64,000 nt of DNA, from positions 1 to 64,000 of the forward strand of contig BCIK01000028.1 of NCBI GenBank assembly GCA_039545295.1. The letters run 5' to 3'. Made by a program: the position numbers and the translations under genes. The notes under the pieces were generated by a model that was not told the DNA's origin, made no database searches, and saw only the letters and a program-made list of their open reading frames with translations. Origin of the DNA: Udeniomyces pyricola (taxonomy: Eukaryota; Basidiomycota; Tremellomycetes; Cystofilobasidiales; Mrakiaceae). Each line of letters starts with the position of its first letter. Within the stretch, counting starts at the first letter, position 1. Of the stretch, positions 36,726-46,533 are shown in pieces.

Positions 36726-36912
36726 AAGAGCCCACGAGTTGCAGATCTGTCGGTCCGCCCAGGATCGCTTTCGCTACGGTCACTTGCCACCTAGGTTGCT
36801 CGGGAGGACAGGACGAAGGAGGGTACTCCTCGTGCGATGGTCGAGTCTGATGTGTGAGTCGCCTGTCTCATCTTGCACATGAGCCGTCCGTATCTTGGAC
36901 TGTATCTGAACC

Positions 36913-37080
36913 GCGTATTGAATCGCATGTTAAATCGCATATTGAATCGTATATCGAACTGTATACTGGACCGTATATCGAACTGTATACTGGACCGTAT
37001 ATCGAACTGTATACTGAACTGTAAACTGGACCATATATTGGTACGTATACTGGACCATGTATTGGTACGTATATCGCATA
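36913..37080. repeat. Degenerate 24-bp tandem repeat
   Basis: A unit made of two 12-mers, CGTATATCGAAC and TGTATACTGGAC, repeats about 2.5 times exactly and then in decayed form on both sides, with GGTACGTATACTGGACCA variants near 37040. Confidence 0.9.
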
Positions 37081-37270
37081 TCCTGTCTCGTGTCGTCATG
37101 CATGGCCGATCTGTAGCTGACCCATCGCTTACTTCTCTCGACGCTCAGCTGGCCGTGAAGATGGGACGCGCTAGTGTATGCATGTCTCTGTCTTTGTGCA
37201 CGATGCTGTGCTCGATGCTGTGCTCGATGCTGACACTGCTGGCCGTGTGTGCGTGTGTCGACGAGCTCTG

Positions 37271-37336
37271 GCGACTGAACTAACGACTGAACTAACGACT
37301 GATCTGACGACCAGACTAATGACCAGACTGACGACT
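37271..37336. repeat. 12- to 13-bp tandem repeat (ACGACTGAACTA type)
   Basis: Consecutive ACGACTGAACTA, ACGACTGATCTG, ACGACCAGACTA, ATGACCAGACTG units, progressively diverged. Confidence 0.85.
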
Positions 37337-37414
37337 GCGCGTTGTTTGACCTGGTCTGGTCTGGTTTGGGCACTGATCAAGTGCTGATACTACGACGGCG
37401 CGTCGGCTATCGGT

Positions 37415-37476
37415 ATGGCTATGGTCATGCCTATGGTCATGCCTATGGTCGTGTTTATAGTCGTGTCTATAGTCCT
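37415..37476. repeat. 12-bp tandem repeat (CTATGGTCATGC type)
   Basis: About five units of CTATGGTCATGC drifting to TATAGTCGTGTC. Confidence 0.9.
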
Positions 37477-37720
37477 GCTCATGGGACAAGACGACCCTCC
37501 TATGATATCGTACCAGCCCAAGGATAATGGCTGGACAGGCAGAGGGGTACGGATGACTTGCGGCCGGCGACTGATCGAGGCGGAATGGTGGAAAGAATGG
37601 CAGGCAGGACTGGGGAGGCTTGAGGTCTTGAGATCTCGAAGTCTCGAAGTCTGACGGGAAGACCGAAGCTCGCACGACAGATCAGTCTTTGGCGGATGGC
37701 CTCGGCTCGGTCATGGACGA

Positions 37721-37780
37721 TCCATGGATCTATGGATCTATGGACCCTCGAATCCTCGGACCCATGGATCCTCGGATCCC
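37721..37780. repeat. Short repeat of ATGGATC/CCTCGGA words
   Basis: Interleaved CATGGATCTATGGATCTATGGA words followed by CTCGAATCCTCGGA type words; imperfect 8- to 14-bp periodicity. Confidence 0.7.
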
Positions 37781-37924
37781 CAGATGCCCGACTTCTTCAC
37801 TTCTCCTGTGTCTTCCTGCCCTCCTCGCCCGCCCTCGTCATCGCCGTCTGGCCAACAGTACTGTGCCACGTGTTTGGATCGTGTAATGTCTGGGAGATGA
37901 GCGGGATGCGGCTTCCGCGAGCTC

Positions 37925-37988
37925 TTTCCAGCTTCCAGCTTCCAGCTCCCAGTCTCCCAGTCTCCCAGTCTCCCAGTCTCGCAGTCTC
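37925..37988. repeat. CCAGCTT and CCCAGTCT tandem repeats
   Basis: Three CCAGCTT-like units pass directly into about five CCCAGTCT units. The complementary GACTGGGAG words recur on the plus strand at about 38088-38110, so the two could pair as an inverted repeat. Confidence 0.85.
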
Positions 37989-38329
37989 CGGCTTTCTGCT
38001 TCGTGGCAACACGTGCTCGATGTGCTGACGGTGGTGCTGGCTCAGAGAGGGTCGATCCTCTTCCCGTGCGGAGGACACGGCGAGGGAGACTGGGAGACTG
38101 TGAGACTGGGAGGATCGGATGCGGACGTCACGATCGCGACTGACGAGGGTCACCCCTTATTGTCATTCCTTTCCCTTTTTGCTTTCCTTTCCCTTTCATT
38201 TCCCTTTCCGCACCCTTTCCGGCCTCTCCCGCTGACTATCATCGCTGGCCCCTGAGCTGATGTGAGACATGTCGCTTTCGAAACGGAGTATAAGAGCGGT
38301 TTGGGCGAGCGAAAAGAAGAGAACTCTCA

Positions 38330-38376
38330 ACTACCACTACCACTACCACTACCACTACCACTACCACTACCACTAC
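38330..38376. repeat. CTACCA hexanucleotide repeat
   Basis: About eight perfect copies in the region upstream of the acidic orphan gene. Confidence 0.95.
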
Positions 38377-38566
38377 TCCTCCCTTGCACCCTTCTCTGCT
38401 CTTGACTTCCTGCATCTAAGTCGTACAAATCACTCACTACAAACCACTCATTACAAACCACTCACCACTCACTCCAAACCAACCGGCACACGTCAGCCCT
38501 ACCTCTCACTCACTACAAGCCAGCCCACCAACCAACCACACACTTCAGCCCGAACTCGAACCAGCC

Positions 38567-38622
38567 ACACTACAACACTACAACACTACAACACTACAAC
38601 ACTACAACACTACAACACTACA
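38567..38622. repeat. ACACTACAA nonanucleotide repeat
   Basis: About six copies ending 11 bp before the start codon at 38633, so probably in the 5' untranslated leader. Confidence 0.93.
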
Positions 38623-38632
38623 ATCATCGATC

Positions 38633-40533
38633 ATGCCTTCCATCGTCAAGTCCACGTTCACCACGCTCTTCGGCGGCTCATCCTGCAAGAAGACCAAAGC
38701 TGGCTCTGTCTCGCGAGCTGGGACGAGCATCGAGGCTGGACACATGTTTGGTGAGTGAAGTGAAGTGCTTGGTCGTGCTTGGTCGTGCTTGTAGTTGTAC
38801 CTGTAGTTGCACTCTCTGGTTCTTGTTCTCTGTATCTCGCCCCTGTTCTCTTGCCTTTCCTCGCCTTTCCTCGCCTTTCTTCCCCTTCCTTTCTTTTCAC
38901 ACATGTTTTCATACATGCTTTCCTGCATGGCCTGTCTTTCCCTTGCCCTCTTTTCTCGCTAACGTCGTCCTTTGCACTATACTTCACCAGTCCCATCGGC
39001 CCACGTCGTCAGCCAAGAGCCCATCAGCGACCACAAGGGTCTCAAGAAGCCCAAGTGGCTCCAGAAGCTGCTCGCTTCGAACAAACAAGTATGTCGCACC
39101 TCTTTTTGTTGACGTGCTTTGGAGATTGTCCTGTCCTGTTCTGTTCTTTTCTTTTCTGTTTTGTTCTGTTATTTTCTGTTCTATTCTGCTCACGCTTCGA
39201 CATTCACGTCCGTCACTATGTAGAAAGACAAGCGCGCCTCTCTCCCTCAACCTCAATCTCACTCCCAAGCTCAACCTCACTCCCAAGCTCAACCTCTCGA
39301 TGTCCATCTCCATCTCCACCGCTCTCTCATCGTCACTTCGTCTTCGACCTCGTGCTCGGACGCCATGTCCGAGTCCGACTACGAACCTTCGCTCGTCGCA
39401 ATCTCGATCGGGCAAGTGAGCAGCTTGGGGTGGTCCTCTGCGTCGGACACTATCTCGTCCTACGAGTACGACGTTGACGAAGAGGGCTTTGATTCTGAGA
39501 TTGACCTTGGCGACTTTGACCTCGTCGTCGACCATTCTCGCCAAAGCGAGCGGGCCGATGAGGATGAGGTGGAGTGTGAGGTGGTGTGTGAGGTGGAGTA
39601 TGAGGAAGAGGCAGAAGAAGAAGAGGAGGAAGAGGAGGAAGAGGAGGAAGAGACTAGTGAGTTGGCTTGCGTTTGCTGCGACGTGATGCATCGTGTTTTC
39701 CCTTCTCGGCTGCCTGTGCGAATCGAGCCTGACCTCTTTCCTGTGTCTTCTTTCTGTGTATGTTCTTCTTCTCCTTCTTTTTCTTCTTCTTCTTCTTCTT
39801 TTTCTTTATCTTTTTCTTCTCCTTCTTTTTCTTTATCTTTTTCTTCTCCTTCTTTTTCTTTATCTTTTTCTTCTCCTTCTTTTTCTTTTTCTTCTCTTTC
39901 TTTTTTCCTCTTTCTTTCCCTCTGCCCCTTTTGTTTCCCTCTATCTCTATCCTCCTTGGCCTATCCTCTCTTCTCATCGTAGCCTTCTTCGAGGCCCTTT
40001 CTCGAGCGCCCATCGCGCTGACTACCACCACCGACGCTCAGCCTACGACTCCGACCCGAGTCCGCAAGCGTGGCATGTTCTTCCTCGGCGACGACTCAGG
40101 CTCGGACGAACAGGACGAGATCACGTACGGCCGTTTGGCCGAGGAGGAGCGACGTGCGACTGACGCGGTGCTCGACCGGATCGGGAAGAGGGACTTTGGC
40201 GCGAGNAGATGGGCTCAGGTCAAGGCTGAGGATGCTGCGANGATGAGAGAGAGGAGGGAGAAGGTGAGGATGGAGGAGATGGAGATGGAGATGATGACGT
40301 GGCGGGAGCAGTACGGGTACAACTACGAGGAGTACAGGGAAGAGTGTGACGACGAGTACAGGGAGGAGTATGACGACGAGTACGAGGAGGGGTGCGAGGA
40401 GGAGCGTGAGGAGGCAGCGTACGGGGAGGAGACGGCGTACGACTGCCGGTACGACCCCGAGCTGACAGAGTACATGCAGGAGGAGATGGCTACCGAGCAT
40501 GCCTTCTTCCGCCAGACGCTGGCCGGGTTTTAG
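38633..40533 (+). CDS. Acidic orphan protein, unknown function
   Basis: Four exons: 38633..38750, 38991..39088, 39224..39656, 39983..40533; 1200 nt, 399 residues, all junctions in phase with donors GTGAGT, GTATGT and GTGAGT. I do not recognise the family. Visible: a basic N-terminus beginning MPSIVKSTFTTLFGGSSCKK; KKPKWLQKLLASNKQ at the end of exon 2; an 8-residue repeat rich in Gln, Pro, Ser and His at the start of exon 3; a Ser-rich stretch; an acidic region with a Glu run ending exon 3; then exon 4 with KRGMFFLGDDSGSDEQDEIT, a charged segment (LAEEERRATDAVLDRIGKRD) and a repeated EYREE/DDEY acidic tail ending FRQTLAGF. There is no signal peptide or membrane span. Two ambiguous bases lie at 40206 and 40241. 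It could be a nuclear acidic protein; that is only a guess from composition. Confidence 0.62.
39768..39900. repeat. 27-bp pyrimidine tandem repeat inside an intron
   Basis: Three full copies plus partial copies of a TTCTTCTCC-TTCTTTTTC-TTTATCTTT unit fill the last intron of the acidic orphan gene upstream of the acceptor at 39982. Confidence 0.92.
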
Positions 40534-41807
40534 GGCCTGTACGAGCAGCCATAGCTACTTGGTGGGCGATGACGTGATCGATTGAGTGGAGAGGAAGGCT
40601 GGTCCTTCTTTTGCGTTGCCGTTCCTTGATCTTGTGCCTCTTCCTTATCACTTGTTCCTCTACTTTCCTGCTTGATTTTCCTTTTCGTTCCTGTCTTTCG
40701 TTCTTTCGTTCTTTCTCTTTTCTCCTTCTTTCTCTTTTCTCCTTCTTTCTCTTTTCTCTTTCTTGCCTTTGTCTTGTTCTCCTTTCCGCCCTTTCGCTCT
40801 AGCTTCTCTCCTCTTTTAGCCATCTCGCTGCTTTCGTTTTCGTTTTCGTTCTTGTTTTCGTTTCCGTCTTCTTTTTCTTCCTTTGGTCATCCTTTACTTC
40901 GCTCCTCTTCTTCCACATCCCATATCACTCTATTTCCTCCTCAAATCACCAATCCATCATCCAAACCCTTCTAATCATCTTTTCTCAATCCCTTGCCTAC
41001 CCCAAAAAGGAGATCCTCACGTCCCTAGTTCGGATCTATAGCTATCTGCTAGATGTCTTTATCATTTCCTCCCTTCCTTCTTTCTTTTCCGTTCTCTTTT
41101 CACGATCCGCTCTTTCGTGTCGATCTCAATATGACGATGTCGTTCATATGCCGCAGACCCGGCATCCTTGAATGAGTGATTTCTGATGGAATCGAGAAAA
41201 GCTAGCTTATAGATAGCTCGATAGGGTCTTCCAATGAATTCATTCGAAGCGTACGACTTTACGATAAGTATCAAGTCGTGGATCAGGATCACAGTCATCT
41301 CATACATACATATATATATATAATGCTCATGTGTCACTCCCAAAGCCAAAGCGACGATTTCCAATCCTAGTTATCGAGATTATATATATATACATATATG
41401 ATTCCTAAGCCGTGTCGAGATACATTCAAACGGGTTCAAGACGTGGCAGAGATCGATGATCGAAGTATCTATCTCGCCGAGGGTAAGTCCAGAAAGACGA
41501 TCAGGGAGATAACGAAAAAGGTATGGGAAGATCAAATAGCATAAGAGCCAGTATACATATATCTGTCTATTAATGGATAGCCGCAGACAGAGGTAGAATT
41601 ATAAACAAGGTTAAACTCTTTCTTCTTCTTCTTCTTCTTCTTGGGTTTTCCCCCCCAAATCCAGCTTGGAAGTATCACCCACTCCGTCGATCTCACTCCA
41701 TACTTCTCCGGCCTTTGTACGCGCACTGGTTCTCCCTCCTCCCTTCCTCCACCCCCTATCCCCCAGAACCAGTCCAACTAGAGCTTCGACGATATACGTC
41801 TGAATTT
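40534..41807. other. Convergent 3' region, no gene
   Basis: The region is pyrimidine-rich (40600-41100) with TTCTTTCTC-type repeats, then ATAT microsatellites at about 41310-41322 and 41381-41398. It holds the 3' ends of the acidic orphan gene and the amylase gene. I see no coding exon. Confidence 0.55.
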
Positions 41808-44800
41808 TTATGAATCCGCCCGTCTCTTCCTCGTAGTCGTCTTCACGTTCGTCGTTGTCGTCGTCGATGGAGTCGGACTCGGGGAGTTGGCCCGCGCGGC
41901 GATTCGATCTTGGCATGTGATCGAGGCGGCCAAGGTCGGACACAAAGTTGGACTGATGGTGAGCGCGACGAGAGGAAGGTAGAGCTGCAAGGTAGTAAAG
42001 GAATGGCAAAGGAAGAAGGATGGTTGATAGGTTCAGGTTAGATTATAGGAGATGTACAGATGGGATTCAAGATATGGGAAATCAGCCAATCACCAAACCA
42101 AAAATTACAATAAAATGAAAATTGAAAGAAGAAGACATGATTGATCACTTACCAAAGGTTGCTTCCCACTAACCGTCACACTCATCGAACCACCCGTTCC
42201 CACAACGACCTTCTGACAGCTCAACACCTCCACAATCGTCGTATTCGCCGGATACTGGCTCGTAAACGTCGTCGTATAGGTTGATGCGGTAGAGCCAATG
42301 TTGGAGTACACTTGGAGGAGGGACGCTTTGGCGAGGATGAGGGTGTGGGAGGTCGAAGTTGGAAGTGGGGAAAGAGGCGTCGTCTGAAAGAATACGATTT
42401 AGAACACAAAGGAAAAAAACGAGGGAAAGACGAAAGATAAGTACAATCTTACAACAGCATATCGAAGAGAAAAATCAACCAGGATGATTGTAGAAAGATG
42501 AGTGCACAAAAAAATAAAAAGGAAAAACGGCGATGGCCAAAGGAGGAACGGACCAGGTTGGTGTAGAAGGAAAGAGAATAGCTTGCGGCTGCTCGTCGAA
42601 TCGCATTGAGTTTCTTGTGGTACTGATACCATTCACCCGTTGTCTGTTTGGGTTTTATATGTGAGCATATACCGAGAAGGACAAGGGGGTGAGAGGGAAG
42701 GAGAGAGGAAAGGAGGACGATGACGCAAAGCAAAGCAAGCCAGATGAAAAAGAAGGATAAGCAGACGTCTGTCAGATCATCTGCGTTCTCTCCACAGACG
42801 CACAACCATGTACACTATATTTTCCATCGAGACTTCCCCAGGGACCCACATTATAAGCCGAACTACCCAAAGTCCACATAGCCTCTCTGTTCTGTGGATC
42901 CGTAGCTCCAACCGCCCCCGTCTGCTCATCCCCATAATACGTGATAGGGATCGAATCACCCAACATCGCACACCCAATCAACTGCCTCAACAACCCATCG
43001 TCCTTGACGAACGACCGAATCCTCGGCATATCATGGTTACCGATAAACGTGCCGAGGATAGTTGGGTCAGGGAAGTAGTAGTTGATGGTTTGGATCATGT
43101 TGGAGAGGTCAAGGAGGGAACCGGAAGAGGAAGTAAAGGCCCGGGTGAGAGGGTAATACATTGGGTAATTCAAAATCGCGTCAAGGGCAGTCGACGTTTG
43201 GTATACCGAAGTCTCGACGGGATCTAATTCAAACCAGCACGAAAGAATCAACGTGTGAGACAAGATGTTTGATGACCGTCGTAATTCAAGCCATCAATTT
43301 TTTGCGCACATCGGAGCTCAAGGGATCCCTTCCTTTTTTTGGTTTGTTTCCTCTTCGCTTCGTACTCACCTCCATACAAGACTTCACCGACGAGATAAAC
43401 CCCGGCTGCTGCTTTGTAGCCTGTCCAGAAGTCCATCTCGACGTGTCTGGCGGCGTCGATTCTGAGGCCATCGATACCGTACGTCGAGACGAGAGAGGAG
43501 ATATGATCTTGGAGCAGCTTGCGAATCCGGGGAGATTGCGTGTTCAGATCAGCAAGCACGACCGACGAAGGATTGGCTAGCCAGCCTGTAGGATGCAATC
43601 AGAGAGAAAGTATCGCGGAAAAAGGGGCACGATCGATTGTCAGAAGAGAAGCAAAAGACGGCCCAAAGCCAAGACGTAACCTGACGCAGATGCAATCGTA
43701 CAATTCTGCACGCTCTTCATATTCGAATAATCGATGACACATTCCGGATGATAATCTGTCGTTAAGTTGTTGAGAACACCATAGAGGCCATCTCCTGCAC
43801 CAGGAGCGGATTGGCCAATAGTCGGGTCAAATTGCGAGGTCGCATCGGCAAGGGGAAAGGCGACGTCGTTGACTGCATTATGATCGTCATTCCAGAATGA
43901 CGGAAGGAAAAGCGTCAGTCCTTCAAGGGCTATGAGGCTGAGGAAGAATTGATTGAGCGGTAAACTGGAGCGATAACATGCAATACAAAGAAGAAGAAGG
44001 GGTGGTCAAAATCACACTCACCGATAATGTCGAGCATGAGCGCCATGTCTCGGCTATGAAGGGCCGTCACAAGATGAGTCAAGGCAGATCCCGACTGGAT
44101 TGCTGTACGTTTTCATCCATGAGGTCACAAGGAATTCAATTTCAGCCATGCCCAATTCGATCGCCTCTCACAAGCCCTATAGTGAAGAGGAAGAAACGAC
44201 AGCATCGGGACGAGGAAATAAGGTCGAACCAAAGAGGTTCGAGGGCCAATAGCCATGGTAAGCCGATCCAACAGCTGTTGCATTGGGGATGTTCTCGACG
44301 ACCCTGTTACCCAGAGAATAAGATAATAGAATAAATAAGATATAGTAGGGAAGCCAATGAATATCCAGTGAGCGAAACAAGGCCAGGTCAGCGTACTTCG
44401 ATCAACTCTTATTGGGACGAAGACCCTCACCCCTGTCAAAGAATATAATGGAGGCGTACGATGACAGAGAACAGGGAAGGAAGTAAAAAAGGTCGAAACG
44501 TACGGTGAGATCCATATGGCATCGAACCCGAGCCCTTGAATGTAATCCAACTGGCTGACTAGCGATACAAGCGTTAAGGTCATCCATTTTGTAGGAGGTA
44601 GAATGTAAAAATAGAGAAAAAAATCAAACGTTAATCAGCTTGAGAGGTCGGCAGAGGCTGATCCAGCCGGGTCAACGGTCCACCGATACGATGTCCCAGA
44701 ACGAAGAGATACACGATCCCATAGAGGAACAGATTTGATGAAAGAGAAAAAACTAACCGATACCATCGAGTGTCCCACCGCAAAACACCCCGTTCGCGAC

Positions 44801-45832
44801 GTCACAGAACGGGGTCGAGCCATTCGTCAACGCGAACCGATCCGTCATGATCTGCGATCACATACACATGATACAACAGAACAAAATCAAGATGATTAAA
44901 GGTCAGGCTATGGGACTGGATGAAGTTGGGGGACGAAGGCGTTCGGTGTCTTTATGAGCGTCTGAACGGTAGTGGTCGAGAGTTTCGATCATCTGGCCGT
45001 GATCGGGTGAGCCCGATTGGGGCATGGCAAGAGGAGGCCAAGGGCGGAGCAAAGGCCAACAGGGTTCACGCCTCTAAGCCGGTGGGCGAGAAAGGATGCA
45101 AAGATGGTTGACAAAGGAGGAATCGACATATGAAAGACAAGATGAATGTCTTGAAGTAGTCGAAGCCAATCTCCGGAGGAGGACAGACGTCAGACTCGGG
45201 GGTTGGTATGTTGAGACACGGGCCACCAGCTACTAATAGCTAGAGACGGGCACGCGACTATACTAGCAGGCAGCTAGCTGCATGGATCGGGTGACTCGAG
45301 CTAGTATCGTGCCCAGTTTGTTCAACTTGTATGCCTAGAACGAGGTCCGCTAAGCAATCGAGAATGCAGGGCTATCACAAGGAGAGGTTGGTTGGTGTGA
45401 AGGGCGAGATATAGTTGAGGCTGAAGCGCGAAACGGAGTTAGGGCTTCGCCGCAGTTTTCCCTTCCCCTCCTCCTCCCCCTTTTCCGAATGGACTCCCTA
45501 CTGGCCAATTGCCCCTTGCTTTCCTCATGACTAAGGAGATGAACGATTCCAAGCATCCAGACACTGAAAGCATGCTCCACCCATCCTGGCCTCTGCTCTA
45601 AAGACTCAAGCTGTCGTCCGCACTCTGAGAAAAACAAGTCGTAACGAGTCTGGGTGTGGATGAAAGACTGGTACGTATGAGAGCAGGGACTGACTTGATA
45701 GACGGTTCGAGATCTCCATTGAGCGGCAGTAAGGGCGTGAACGTTGAGGCCGAAGAGGGACTGGGCGATCACGAGAAGTAACAGGAGGGGCAGGGCGGAT
45801 GTCCTGGGAGCGTGGGGGGATCGTACGGCCAT
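41808..45832 (-). CDS. Secreted alpha-amylase, GH13 (TAKA-amylase type)
   Basis: Eleven exons: 45832..45695, 44851..44758, 44558..44504, 44303..44230, 44102..44022, 43872..43681, 43585..43370, 43223..42814, 42643..42554, 42383..42153, 41984..41808; 1758 nt, 585 residues. Known role: endo-hydrolysis of alpha-1,4 glucan bonds of starch outside the cell. Residues 1 to about 34 form a signal peptide (LPLLLLLVIAQSLFGLNVHA). Seen: TDRFALTNGS, LDYIQGLGFDAIWISP, AYHGYWPSNLF, GLRIDAARHV with nucleophile Asp255, GEVLYG with acid/base Glu279, and GNHDMPR with Asp348. Region I reads DIIVND where the family has DVVANH, so His is replaced by Asp150. An all-beta C-domain follows, then a Thr/Ser-rich, basic tail ending KKRRADS-like (RKRRADS). 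Intron 1 is unusually long (843 nt). The GTACAT donor after 42814 is the weakest junction. Confidence 0.94.
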
Positions 45833-46533
45833 GGGAGGCAGGTTGTAACGGGTCGGTTGAGGGATAAGGTAGTATTGAATACTGGGTAGTTGAATGAGCG
45901 CGAATCAAGGTGGGATCGATTGATGAATTAAGAGGGTGAGGCCGGAGAGGGGTGGATGGAGAGGGGTAATATATATATTATCGGTTGGTGATGATGTATC
46001 TATAGGAGCGGCGGATATGAAGGGGACTGTGTGTGTATTATATATATACAAGGGCGGTGAGGTGAGTTTAGGGACAAACGATCAAGACGAATTAAGAGGG
46101 GGAGGGGGAGGATGTTTGACTGATAACTATATATATGATCTGGCCATAGATGAGACACCAAGTATAGGCCTGCATTGACCAAAGCTGTCAACCTGTCCGA
46201 GGGGCGTCGTCGCGTCGTCGCGTCAATGGTCAATGGTCAAGGGACGATGCAGACGGGGGAAGGTTCCAAGATGTGACATGTGATCAGCCGTATTTTCCCC
46301 CTTTCCTCCCGCGACGCGTCGACGCGTTCAACGGAGCCATCACCTTCTCATGACATGACCACCCAACCAACCAGCTGACAGTCGACAGCTCCGCACAGTC
46401 CCGCTCGATACCCAAACCCAACCATCCCTCTCAACCGCTCGCTCCCTTCGTCGGCCCACCAGCCGTCCTTCATTTCCATCGGTTCATTCCTCCACCCAGT
46501 GCCTTGTCATCACCCACTTCGCAACCGTCCATC
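45833..46533. promoter_or_regulatory. Divergent promoter region of the amylase and a Ser-rich gene
   Basis: The 701 bp between divergent starts contain three AT-rich TATA-like patches, at about 45968-45980, 46037-46049 and 46127-46137 (ATATAT runs), and GTCGTC/GTCAATGG words at 46206-46240. I cannot assign a catabolite-repressor site with confidence. Confidence 0.45.

Larger units (their letters stand above)
35774..38632. other. 2.9 kb divergent intergenic zone dense in short tandem repeats
   Basis: This lies between SPC105 (minus) and the acidic orphan gene (plus). From 36.55 kb on it is a patchwork of unrelated short tandem repeats, annotated separately. A TATAAG box-like sequence occurs at about 38289-38294, some 340 bp before the downstream ATG. 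Apart from one weak open frame at 36240 I see no gene. Confidence 0.6.

Noticed and set aside
36797..37380. Repeat proteins such as ILDRISNC units or VVSSVVSSVV
   Set aside because: They come from 12- and 24-bp tandem DNA repeats open in several frames; no start context, splice logic or coding bias singles one out.
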